DNA from: Myxococcales bacterium
Lineage (GTDB): Bacteria; Myxococcota_A; Polyangia; Polyangiales; Polyangiaceae
DNA: 64,000 nt
Assembly: GCA_004193285.1 (NCBI GenBank)
Contig: SECP01000002.1
Span: 1 to 64,000 of the forward strand
Reading direction: 5' to 3'
The position numbers were made by a program, and so were the translations under genes. Position 1 is the first letter of the stretch; each line of letters opens with the position of its first letter. The notes beneath the pieces were generated by a model. The model did not search any database, was not told the origin of the DNA, and saw only the letters and a list, made by a program, of their open reading frames with translations. Below are positions 52,107-60,538 of this stretch, one piece after another.

Positions 52107-54239
52107 TCAGTTGCCGCGGGGGGCGACGCGCATGTCCGGCTTCGGCGGGTCGGCCATGCCCGGGCCCACGTGGAAGCCGACGTGCGGCGGCTGGTTGTAC
52201 GACGATTGCTCGAACGATACCTGGGCCCGGTACGTCGGGTCGTGCATCAACGTGTAGATGCGGCGCTTGGTGAGGGCGGTGGTGGTGTAGATGCGCAGCG
52301 CCTTGTTGTCGGATTGGCGCCACACGATTTCTTCGCGCCAGTCCCCGAAGAGATCCGCGGTCAAGGTCGGCGTGCTCTTCGTGCCGTTGTTGGAAGCGCA
52401 GGCGCTGCAGCTGAGCAGCGAGCCGGCGCCCACCTTCGTGATGCCGGTGCCGTCCTCCAGCTCGCGCAGCTCGTCCGCATCCCAGTACATGAGAAAGTTC
52501 GTCGAGCCGCTCTTTGCACCCAAGCTGCGGCCGTCGTCCGCCGAGTAGCGATCCGGGAAGGTAGCGCTCCAGAAAGAGGCCGCCTTGGTGTCGGTGGGGA
52601 GCACGTAGTCCGCCACGCCTCGGCCGTTGTCGTCGCCGCCGGTCACCTTCGCGTAGGTGCTGCAGGTCGCCACGTCGTGAACGTCGTAGCCGCCGAGGCC
52701 TTCGTGGACGGTGAAGACCGCCGGCGGCTTGCCGACGATGAGCTCCCCCACGTGGAGCGCGTCGCCGTGGCCCATCTTGGTATCGCATTGCAGCATGCCG
52801 TCGCTGCTGATGGTCGCCGCGCCAGGTATGAGCTCTTGCGCGCCGTCGCCGTTGGCGTCGATCGCCATCATCGAGTGGGTGCCCGCGCCCAAAGACGTTT
52901 TGCTGTCGTAAACCCAGTTTTTGCTCAGCTTGCCGTCGCGAAAGTTGTAAGCCGAGACGGTGAGCCGCGTGTAGTAACCGCGGCCCTGGATGATGCTGGG
53001 CCGCCCGGAGGCCGCCTTGCCGTTCCCCATGTCGCTCACGAACGCCACGCCGCCGTTGTGGCGATCGACGCGGTTGCCGTAGGCGTCGCCCCACGCGGAA
53101 ACAGTGCCGCGCAATACCGGGTATTCCACCGTCGCCAGCTCTTTCCCGGTCGCGCCTTCGAAGACGGTGAGGTACTCCGGGCCGGTGAGGACGTAGCCGT
53201 CGGCATTGCGGTAGTCCTGCGAGTCGTCATCGCCTGCGGCGGGGCCACTGCCGAGCGCCTTGCCGGTGCCGTCCTTCGTGCCAGGGGCGGTCTTGCAGGC
53301 AATCTCCGCCTTGCCGTCCCCATCGAAGTCGTACACGGAAATTTGCGTGTAGTGAGCGCCGGCGCGGATGTTCGGCCCGAGATCGATGCGGAACAGGCGC
53401 TTGCCAGCCAGCGTGTAGCCGTCGACGAACACGTTGTCCGTCTTACCCTCCTGGGAGTTGTCCTTGGAGTTGGAGGGGTCCCACTTGAGCACGAGGTCCA
53501 GCTGCCCATCACCGTCCAAATCGCCCACGCTCGCGTCGTTGGCGTTGTAGGTGCCGCCGTTGGGGCCAGTCGCCGGGGGAGTCAGGGGGATGCTGAGGAA
53601 GCTGTCGGCCCACGGCTTGACCGGCGCGGACTCCGCGCACGGCGCGCCTTGAATCACGGCGCGCACCGAGTAGCTCGATTGCGCGGTACCTGCGCTATCC
53701 AGGTAGTTCGTGCTGTCGGTCACGGTGGCGATTTTGGCGCCGTCGCGCAGCAGGTCGTAGACGACATTGCTCGCAGTCTTGTCGTATTCGTAGCCCATCA
53801 TGCGCCAGCCGACGTAAACGCCGCCGTCGACCTTCAGCGCGACCACGCCACGGTCCAAGTCCTCGAGCTGGTAGTGCCCGGTGGTCGGCGCCGCGCAGCC
53901 TGTCGGTTCGGTACCACCGCCGGTGCCCGCGCTGCCGCCGTTGACATTGCTGCCTCCCAACCCGCTCGCGCCGGCGGTGGAGCTGCCCGCTGAGCTGCCT
54001 CCTGCTGAGCTGCCGGCGGCCGAAGTGCCTGCGCCCGACCCAGCGCTGCTCGCGCCGCCAGCGGCGGTGCCTGCCGATGCAGCCGAGCCGGCCGTGGCCG
54101 CGCCGCCGAGCGCCGCGGAACCGCCGCTCGTGGCCCCACCGGTGCCGTCGTCCATCGAGCCGCCGTCTCCGCATGCGGAGAGCAGGCTCAGCGTGAGAAC
54201 ACTATGAGCACACCAAGTGGAGAGTCTGGTCGAACGCAC
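52107..54239 (-). CDS. Rhamnogalacturonan lyase (PL11) lipoprotein
   Basis: This 710-residue protein has a lipobox (LSAC, Cys23) and a Gly/Ala/Ser-rich linker to about residue 110. A family-11 polysaccharide lyase domain follows: QLEDLDRGVVALKVDGGVYVGWRMMGYE at the start, the Ca-binding DLDGDGQLDLVLKWDPSNSKDNSQ and DFDGDGKAEI, then GPEYLTVFEGATGKEL and SPTLTADLFGDWREEIVWR. It would cleave the rhamnogalacturonan I backbone of pectin from the cell surface. It is divergent from the GH26 mannanase gene across 179 bp, suggesting shared control. The end of the gene is 4 bp from the NYN gene. Confidence 0.92.
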   Translation of the reverse strand: MRSTRLSTWCAHSVLTLSLLSACGDGGSMDDGTGGATSGGSAALGGAATAGSAASAGTAAGGASSAGSGAGTSAAGSSAGGSSAGSSTAGASGLGGSNVNGGSAGTGGGTEPTGCAAPTTGHYQLEDLDRGVVALKVDGGVYVGWRMMGYEYDKTASNVVYDLLRDGAKIATVTDSTNYLDSAGTAQSSYSVRAVIQGAPCAESAPVKPWADSFLSIPLTPPATGPNGGTYNANDASVGDLDGDGQLDLVLKWDPSNSKDNSQEGKTDNVFVDGYTLAGKRLFRIDLGPNIRAGAHYTQISVYDFDGDGKAEIACKTAPGTKDGTGKALGSGPAAGDDDSQDYRNADGYVLTGPEYLTVFEGATGKELATVEYPVLRGTVSAWGDAYGNRVDRHNGGVAFVSDMGNGKAASGRPSIIQGRGYYTRLTVSAYNFRDGKLSKNWVYDSKTSLGAGTHSMMAIDANGDGAQELIPGAATISSDGMLQCDTKMGHGDALHVGELIVGKPPAVFTVHEGLGGYDVHDVATCSTYAKVTGGDDNGRGVADYVLPTDTKAASFWSATFPDRYSADDGRSLGAKSGSTNFLMYWDADELRELEDGTGITKVGAGSLLSCSACASNNGTKSTPTLTADLFGDWREEIVWRQSDNKALRIYTTTALTKRRIYTLMHDPTYRAQVSFEQSSYNQPPHVGFHVGPGMADPPKPDMRVAPRGN

Positions 54240-54418
54240 GCGTCATACAGGGGTCGTGTCTGACGTACCTTTGCATCTTTCGTGATTTTCACCGCAGCGT
54301 TGTGCTGACCACGTAACGTTCCACGCTGCGACGAAAACCGCGTCTCGGTTCGAGCAGGATTTGTCGGCAGCGAATGAGCTGATCGGCGTCCGAGCGGGCA
54401 CCAGTCCTTAACAGACCG

Positions 54419-55711
54419 ATGAGCCTCATCTTGCGACCCGTAACCTCCGCGCTGGTGTTGTCGGCAATCTTTGGGAGCGCGCTCGCGTGCAGCGGTGAAG
54501 ACGCGGGAGGGGATCCGGGCGCCGCCGGCACCTCCGTCGGCGGAGCGGGCGGCTCTTTTAGCGGTAGCGGTAGCCCCGCGGGTGGTAGCGCCGGCGCGGG
54601 TGGCTCGGGCGTCGCAGGCGGAGCCGGGCCCGGGGGCGGCGGCACTACGAGCGGGGGCACTACGAGCGGCGGAGCGGGCGGCGGAGCCGCCGGCAACGGG
54701 GGTAGCGCCGCCGGCGGCGCGAGTGGCGGCAGCGCAGCGGGAGGAGCGGGCGGCAGCGCAGGCGGCTCGGGCGGCTCGGGCGGCTCGGGCGGCACGAGCT
54801 CTACGGGCGGCTGCGGCGTTCTGCCCGTGAACCCGAACGCGACTCAGCAAGCCAAGAACCTGCTCTGCTACCTGTACAGCCAATACAAGAATCACGTCCT
54901 CTCCGGCCAGCAAGAGACGAGCTGGAGCAACCCTCAGGGTGACATCGACTGGTACACGACCAACGGCATGAAGCCGCCGGCGATCCTCGGCGGAGACTAC
55001 CTTTACCCGACCGGGACGACGGACCGCGCCATCGCCTACTGGAAGGCGGGCGGGATCACGATGATCCGCTACCACATGGGCGCGCCGCCGAAGGCGGACA
55101 CGTACGAGGACTCGAAGGGCACTTCCAATCTGGACAACGTGCTCATGGCCGGCACCGCGGAAAACACGTCGTTCAAGAGCAAGCTGGACTACGCGGCGAC
55201 CGAGCTCGGCAAGCTGCAGAGCCAGAACGTTCCGGTGCTTTGGGCGCCCTTCCACGAGGTGCAAGCCAACGGCTGGTTTTGGTGGTCCAAGGGTACCGGC
55301 GCGCAGTTCGTCGCGATCTGGAAGTACACCTTCGACTACCTGACCAAGACGAAGGGGCTCAACAACTTGGTGTGGCTGATGCCATTCAGCGGCTCGCCGG
55401 CCTCCGCCTACTACCCGGGCAAGGAGTACCTGGACATCTCCGGTCCGGATACTTACGACGAGGGTCAGCCGTTCACCGGGCTTTACTCCACCGCCAAGGG
55501 CGTCATCGGCGACACCATTCCGATCCCTCTCCACGAGACAGGGCGCATCCCGACGCCTTCGCAAATGTTTCCGAGCGCGGCGCCGTGGGTGCTGTTCAGT
55601 GTTTGGGCCGGCTATCAGAGCGACGGCACGCACAACGACTTGAACAACATCAAGAGCGTGTACGCCGACCCGCACACCGTGACCCGGGACGAAGTGCCGA
55701 ACCTCAATTGA
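54419..55711 (+). CDS. GH26 beta-mannanase lipoprotein
   Basis: This 430-residue protein has a lipobox (ALAC, Cys24), a linker of about 105 residues of Gly/Ser/Ala/Thr (25-130), and a family-26 glycoside hydrolase domain. LSGQQETSW opens the domain. The acid/base Glu280 is in VLWAPFHEVQANGWFWW and the nucleophile Glu373 in IPLHETGRIP. It would hydrolyse beta-mannan or galactomannan at the cell surface. It shares its 179-bp upstream region and its linker style with the divergent PL11 lyase, so they may be coregulated for plant debris degradation. It is followed after 1 bp by a small anchored protein gene. Confidence 0.92.
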   Translation: MSLILRPVTSALVLSAIFGSALACSGEDAGGDPGAAGTSVGGAGGSFSGSGSPAGGSAGAGGSGVAGGAGPGGGGTTSGGTTSGGAGGGAAGNGGSAAGGASGGSAAGGAGGSAGGSGGSGGSGGTSSTGGCGVLPVNPNATQQAKNLLCYLYSQYKNHVLSGQQETSWSNPQGDIDWYTTNGMKPPAILGGDYLYPTGTTDRAIAYWKAGGITMIRYHMGAPPKADTYEDSKGTSNLDNVLMAGTAENTSFKSKLDYAATELGKLQSQNVPVLWAPFHEVQANGWFWWSKGTGAQFVAIWKYTFDYLTKTKGLNNLVWLMPFSGSPASAYYPGKEYLDISGPDTYDEGQPFTGLYSTAKGVIGDTIPIPLHETGRIPTPSQMFPSAAPWVLFSVWAGYQSDGTHNDLNNIKSVYADPHTVTRDEVPNLN

Positions 55712-55712
55712 C

Positions 55713-56273
55713 ATGAAGCAGCCCACGGCTCCTCACGTTGCTATCGCCCTCAGCGCGCTCAGCGTCCTGGCATATGGCTCCTTTTGGCTCACTCGCGGGG
55801 GGCCGAGCGAGGTGCGCCTCAGCCCTGGCCCAGGCGACGCACCGGCCGCACAGCTGGTACAGCCCGTCGCCAGCGGCACCAAAGAGCCGGGACCGGCGCG
55901 TTCGATTGCCGGCGCGGCTCCAGCGCGCGTGCCGACTGGAGCGGAGCCACTCGGCGAAGCAGAGTTGCTGACCGAGCTGCGGAAGCTGCGGGTCAGCGCC
56001 CCCGAACGTGCACTCGCGCGCGCACGTGAGGCGAACGCCCTGCACCCGGATGGCCCGGGCGCCGCCGAGCGCACCTGGATCATCGTCCGCTCCCTCGAGG
56101 ATTTGGGGCGCTTTCAAGAGGCCCGAGACGAAGCGCTCGTCATGCGCGAGCGCTTCCCCGGCACGTCGTGGACGAGCGACGTGGAGCGCCACGTCCTCGT
56201 GTACCCGCTCGGTCAGCCTTCGCGCGAAGCCCAGCAAGCCGCCCTTCTGAACGACCCGCCATCCTCCCCTTGA
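55713..56273 (+). CDS. Hypothetical anchored protein with a TPR-like region
   Basis: This 186-residue protein has one N-terminal hydrophobic segment (VAIALSALSVLAYGSFWL), a Pro/Ala-rich spacer and a helical region (ELLTELRKLRVSAPERALARAREAN, ERTWIIVRSLEDLGRFQEARDEALVMRERFP) with TPR-like spacing. It starts 1 bp after the mannanase stop, so it is probably cotranscribed. No family is recognised. A tail LNDPPSSP is disordered. Confidence 0.65.
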   Translation: MKQPTAPHVAIALSALSVLAYGSFWLTRGGPSEVRLSPGPGDAPAAQLVQPVASGTKEPGPARSIAGAAPARVPTGAEPLGEAELLTELRKLRVSAPERALARAREANALHPDGPGAAERTWIIVRSLEDLGRFQEARDEALVMRERFPGTSWTSDVERHVLVYPLGQPSREAQQAALLNDPPSSP

Positions 56274-56373
56274 GCCAGCCGCGGTGTGCTCTCGTACGCC
56301 CACCCGTTGAATATCGCCCCGCCGTCATTCAAAGGCTTCACATCCGTGGGCTCCTTGCCTGAGGATTGCCTCA

Positions 56374-57267
56374 GTGGCGCGCGCTTATCGGCTTATTCGA
56401 ATCATCTTAGTCACCTGTTCAACGCTGCTGGCACTCAGCAGCACGGCTTTGGCGGAGGAAAGCAAGCCGAGCGCGCACCGCTTGGTTTGGAAATACCCGC
56501 GGTTTCGACTGTGGGAGTTCATCGCCGCGGGCGCGGTGTCCGCGGGCAACATCGGCTTCGAGATCGCCTATAGCAACGAGCCAGCCGATCGCTGGAAGGG
56601 GCCAATCTTGCTGGACCGCCCGGCGCGTAACTTCTTCCGCGGCGGCACGGTGGACTCGCGCCTCTTGGCCGATGACATCTCGGACCACATTTGGAACTAC
56701 TCCACGTACTACGTGCTGCTGGACGGGCTGGTCACGCCCCTCGTCTCTGACCGCTTCAACTACGACGTTGCGTTCCAGCTCACGCTGCTCAATTGGCAAG
56801 CGGTCGGGGCGACGGGGCTACTGACACGCCTCGCTCACATCACGGTGGGTCGAACGCGTCCGTCGCTGCAAGGTTGCTCGAACGAAGAGGGCGCGGAGAA
56901 CAAGTGCGAGTTCCGCGGCGCCTCGTTCATCGCCGGGCACGCCGCGATGACGTCGGCCAACGCTGGCCTTGCCTGCGCGAATCATCAGAACCTCAAGCTG
57001 TACGGCGGCGGCATTCCGGACGCCGCCGTCTGCCCGATCATGGTGACGGCGGCCGCCAGCGTCGGCGTGCTCCGTATCATCGCCGACAAGCACTGGCTGA
57101 GCGACACCATCGTGGGCTGGGTGCTCGGCGGATCCATCGGCTACGGGATGCCCTACTTCCTGCACTACCGGTACGTGCAAAAGGTCGTATCACCCCTGCC
57201 GAACACCGCGCTCCTCCCCTATGGGGACTCGACCGGCGCCGGTATTCAATTTGCTGGCCTTTTCTGA
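56374..57267 (+). CDS. PAP2-family phosphatase
   Basis: This 297-residue secreted or membrane protein has a signal-like N-terminus (ending STALA) and the three PAP2 motifs: VGRTRPS (Arg160-Pro163), SFIAGHA (His189) where the usual PSGH Ser is Ala, and RIIADKHWLSD (Arg234, His240, Asp244). These motifs form the vanadium-haloperoxidase-type phosphatase active site. Likely substrates are lipid phosphates (undecaprenyl diphosphate or lipid A). It starts with GTG at 56374. The C-terminus has LPNTALLPYGDSTGAGIQF, which may be a beta-strand tail. Confidence 0.82.
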   Translation: MARAYRLIRIILVTCSTLLALSSTALAEESKPSAHRLVWKYPRFRLWEFIAAGAVSAGNIGFEIAYSNEPADRWKGPILLDRPARNFFRGGTVDSRLLADDISDHIWNYSTYYVLLDGLVTPLVSDRFNYDVAFQLTLLNWQAVGATGLLTRLAHITVGRTRPSLQGCSNEEGAENKCEFRGASFIAGHAAMTSANAGLACANHQNLKLYGGGIPDAAVCPIMVTAAASVGVLRIIADKHWLSDTIVGWVLGGSIGYGMPYFLHYRYVQKVVSPLPNTALLPYGDSTGAGIQFAGLF

Positions 57268-57315
57268 GCCCCTGTTTCGCAAGCGCGCTGAAGCGAGGTA
57301 GTCTCCGACCGGAAA

Positions 57316-58098
57316 ATGGCATCCCGTAAGCCGAAGCGCGCCGCGAAAGCGAAGCCAGCCCCGAAGCGTGTCGCCAAGAAGGCGAAGACGAAAGCAGCCA
57401 AGAAGGCGAAGACGAAGGCGGCGGTCAAGAAAGCACGGGTGGCCGAGAAGGCGATCGCCAAGGCGCCGGCGAAGAAGCCCGTCGCCAAAAAAGCGATCGC
57501 CAAGGCGCCGGCGAAGAAGCCCGTCGCTAAAAAAGCGATCGCCAAGGCGCCGGCGAAGAAGCCCGTCGCTAAAAAAGTGATCGCCAAGCCCGTCGCCAAG
57601 AAGGCGGTCGCCAAAAAGCCCGCCCGTGAAAACGCCGTCTCGGTGACGGCGGCTGCTTCCGTGACTCCCGCGCGAGACGCCTTGAGCGCGCTCGCACAGA
57701 AGCGCGCCATCAAGGCCACCCTCGAGCCATCCGCGGCGGGCCGAGAGGTCGTCGACGCCTACATGCGCGACGTTGACCATCCGTTCAAAGCGGAGATGGA
57801 GGCGGTGCGGCAAATCATCCTGAGCGCGTCGCCGAAAATCTCCGAACGCATCAAGTGGAACGCGCCTAGTTTTTACTACAAGGAAGACCTCGGAGCCTTC
57901 AACCCGCGCGCCACCGAGTACGCCCACCTGATTCTGCTCTTCCCCGGCGGCGCTGGCATGCAGGCGGACGGCGGCTTGCTCGAGGGCGAGCACAAGGACC
58001 GCCGGGAAGTGAAGTTCCACGGAATGGACGAGGTTTCCGCGAAGAAGCCGGCGTTGGAGAAGCTCATCAAGCGCTGGGTTGCTCTGCGCGACCGCTGA
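57316..58098 (+). CDS. Histone-H1-like Lys/Ala-rich domain fused to a DUF1801 domain
   Basis: This 260-residue protein has an N-terminal 105 residues made mostly of Lys, Ala, Pro and Val with repeats KKAIAKAPAKKPVA (14 residues, about three times), like eukaryotic H1 tails and bacterial H1-like proteins. The C-terminal domain of about 130 residues (FKAEMEAVRQIILSASPKISERIKWNAPSFYY) fits DUF1801/YdhG. The basic tail probably binds DNA or RNA without sequence specificity. The last 32 bp overlap the convergent VWA gene. Confidence 0.82.
   Translation: MASRKPKRAAKAKPAPKRVAKKAKTKAAKKAKTKAAVKKARVAEKAIAKAPAKKPVAKKAIAKAPAKKPVAKKAIAKAPAKKPVAKKVIAKPVAKKAVAKKPARENAVSVTAAASVTPARDALSALAQKRAIKATLEPSAAGREVVDAYMRDVDHPFKAEMEAVRQIILSASPKISERIKWNAPSFYYKEDLGAFNPRATEYAHLILLFPGGAGMQADGGLLEGEHKDRREVKFHGMDEVSAKKPALEKLIKRWVALRDR
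57451..57576 (+). repeat. Three tandem 42-bp in-frame repeats
   Basis: The unit begins GCGATCGCCAAGGCGCCGGC and recurs at 57451, 57493 and 57535, with a partial unit at 57577. It encodes AIAKAPAKKPVAKK, part of the H1-like tail. Two copies differ at one silent position (GTCGCC/GTCGCT), indicating recent duplication. Confidence 0.9.
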
Positions 58099-60532
58099 GC
58101 GAGAGCGCTCGCAGGCCGCGGATGGCCGCGCGAGCGCCGGGCCGCGCCAGCGGCAAGGCTTGCCCATACTCCCAGGGGGTGACGCCGGCTTCACCGAGCA
58201 GTCCCTCGAGTAGCTCGATTGCGTCCACGCACCGCTGCAAGGGCGAGCCGTTCAAGTACCCGACCAGCTCGTGTACGCTGCAGAGCGCGACCTCCACCAC
58301 GTCCAGCAGCTCGTCCGGGGTAGGCGCTCGATTCGGCGCGGGTGCTGGCAGCCGCTCCGGAAACCAGCGATCGAACCGAGCATGGAGCGCTCGTTCATCG
58401 CGCCGCTTCGCTTCGTAGCGGGCGCGCTCCGCCTCCAGCCCAACGTCCGTCAGTGACATGCCGACCACCTCGTACGCGGCGCCGAGGTGCGCAGCCTGCT
58501 CGATACCATCGACATCCGGCGGCGCCTGCAAGAGCGAGAGCTCCGCGACCAGCGAGTCCAGCTCTCGCCATACCTCGGTCGAGAGCTTCGGCTCGGGCGG
58601 CTGCCGAGCTTCCGCGAGCGCTGGCAGCGGTGGCGCGAGCACGACGCGCGCCTTCCGGACTGCTGCGCGCGGCTCGGCGGTGAGCTCCGGCGCAGCGGGC
58701 GCGAGCGAGCCCGGCGCGAGCTTCACCCCACGCGCCAAGCGGTACAGGCTCTCGTCGCTGAAATAGTGGTAAAAAACGTCCTCGCCGCGCGCGCGCTGCG
58801 CGCCGGCCAAACGCTGCAGGGCGACGTTCTCGCTGCCCAGCGCGATCACGCTCACCCGCACTGGCAGATCTCCGAGGCGCTCGCGCGCGGCCCAAACCCG
58901 CTCCAGATCCACGTTGGCCACGCCGTCAGTCACCAGCACCAGCTGAGCGCGCTTCAACGTGTCGTCCTTCTCGCGCTCTTGCCCGAGCTCCGCGAAGCTG
59001 GCCAAGAGCGCGCCCTCGATGTCGGTTTCCCCCCGAGATTTGCGAACGAGCACGGCTTCGATCGCGGCGCACGCCTCCTGGATGCTGGCCGCGCGCACCG
59101 GCGGCTCCAGCGCTTTGGAGAAGTAACGGTAGTAGACGATCGGTCGCGCGGTAGCGGTCCCCTGTTCGAGGTGTCGTATCAGACTGGAGAGCTCTGCGAC
59201 CAGGATCGCGTCGCGCATTCGGCCGCGGCGGCCGGCCATGGACGCCGAGCCGTCCAGCACGTAGTAGCGGGCCTCGGAGTACCGCTGAGCCACGGAGCGG
59301 CGCCGCGTACGCTCTGCCCGGTAGCGGCGTGACAGCAGGGCTCGAGACGCGAAATCCCGCAAGAGTAGCCGTGGATCCTGGATCATGCTGCTCGGCAAGT
59401 CACTCACGCGACGAGCAGGGGCGAGCACCAAGGTTTGAGTCGGGTAGTCCACCTCCGCCATGCGGCGCTGGACCTCCAGCGTGCGCACCGGCGCAACCGA
59501 GCGCCCTAGCTCGAAGGCGCCATCCACCGCGTACCCGGCGCGCACCAAGTCTGCTTCGGCTTGCGGCAAGGCGTCGCTCTCCGCAACGGCGCGAGCAGAG
59601 CCGCGGCTCACCGCCGCCGCCGCGGTCGCGCCGAAGGTGTCTCGAGTCAGCTCGGCGAGCGTGGGCGCGGAGGGCGGCGTCGGCAGTTGCTCCTCCAGCA
59701 CGTTCCGAGCGCGTAGCAACCGCGAGCCGTACGGCGTTGCGCGGGGGGACGCGCGAGTGAGCCCGTCCAAGATGTTCAGCAGGCGCCTGGTGGTCGGCAG
59801 GTCGCGGCGAACAATCGCGGCCGCGACCTGGTGCGACACGTCGGCTTCTGGGTCGACGCCATCCGCCTGCCACTGGTTGAGCTGGCCGATTTGCTCGGCG
59901 ATGGCCACTGCGTGCGCCTGAACCAGGCCCGGTGGCTGCGCGACGCGAGCAGCCGTTTCCAGCAGCAAGCGGCGAGCGGCCTCGAGCAACCGGCGGCGAC
60001 GGCCGAGCTGATCGGTCTCGCGGCTGGCCATGAGCAGGAGCGGAGCAAAGGCCAAGCCGCTCAGACGGGGCCCTGTGCGCAGCGGCGGTGAGGCGGGGTC
60101 GAGCGGCAAGCGCAGGAGCCATGACGTGGGCGTCGGCTGCGGCTGCGACTGCGGCTGCAGGGCGACCGGCACCGACCAGGTGTCCAGGAGGCCGTCTCGC
60201 CGCAAGCCGCCGAGCACCTCGCTCACTCGCCAAAGCCACGAGACGTACGCGAACGGCGGATGGCGCCGCGTGCCCGCGAGCGCGCGCACCGCTTCCAAGT
60301 TGCTCTCTAGCTCGCGACAAGCCGCGTCGAAGTAAGGGACGAGGGCTGGCCCTCGCAGCGGCTTCGGCCGAGGGCCGCTGGGAGCCAGCTCCTTGAGCAG
60401 CGCGGACAGCGCGCTGACCTGAACCTCCGCCGGCTCCTGGGCGATACCCCACAGCTGCTCGAAGAGCCCGCGTTCAGTGGGGGGACGGAGCAGCTGAGCG
60501 AGTGAGGCTTGGATCGAATCGAGCCGCATCAC
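58067..60532 (-). CDS. VWA-domain protein, ViaA-like partner of a MoxR ATPase
   Basis: This 821-residue protein has a helical N-terminal region of about 400 residues and a von Willebrand A domain with the MIDAS motif DGSAS (Asp427, Ser429, Ser431), Thr503 (GETDIEGAL) and Asp536 (VTDGVAN). The C-terminal 200 residues are helical. It is translated 6 bp after the MoxR-type ATPase gene, as in ravA-viaA. The pair would form a chaperone-like module. No signal peptide, so it is cytoplasmic. Its 3' end overlaps the DUF1801 gene by 32 bp. Confidence 0.82.
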   Translation of the reverse strand: MMRLDSIQASLAQLLRPPTERGLFEQLWGIAQEPAEVQVSALSALLKELAPSGPRPKPLRGPALVPYFDAACRELESNLEAVRALAGTRRHPPFAYVSWLWRVSEVLGGLRRDGLLDTWSVPVALQPQSQPQPTPTSWLLRLPLDPASPPLRTGPRLSGLAFAPLLLMASRETDQLGRRRRLLEAARRLLLETAARVAQPPGLVQAHAVAIAEQIGQLNQWQADGVDPEADVSHQVAAAIVRRDLPTTRRLLNILDGLTRASPRATPYGSRLLRARNVLEEQLPTPPSAPTLAELTRDTFGATAAAAVSRGSARAVAESDALPQAEADLVRAGYAVDGAFELGRSVAPVRTLEVQRRMAEVDYPTQTLVLAPARRVSDLPSSMIQDPRLLLRDFASRALLSRRYRAERTRRRSVAQRYSEARYYVLDGSASMAGRRGRMRDAILVAELSSLIRHLEQGTATARPIVYYRYFSKALEPPVRAASIQEACAAIEAVLVRKSRGETDIEGALLASFAELGQEREKDDTLKRAQLVLVTDGVANVDLERVWAARERLGDLPVRVSVIALGSENVALQRLAGAQRARGEDVFYHYFSDESLYRLARGVKLAPGSLAPAAPELTAEPRAAVRKARVVLAPPLPALAEARQPPEPKLSTEVWRELDSLVAELSLLQAPPDVDGIEQAAHLGAAYEVVGMSLTDVGLEAERARYEAKRRDERALHARFDRWFPERLPAPAPNRAPTPDELLDVVEVALCSVHELVGYLNGSPLQRCVDAIELLEGLLGEAGVTPWEYGQALPLARPGARAAIRGLRALSLSGRAEQPSA

Positions 60533-60538
60533 GCCTCG

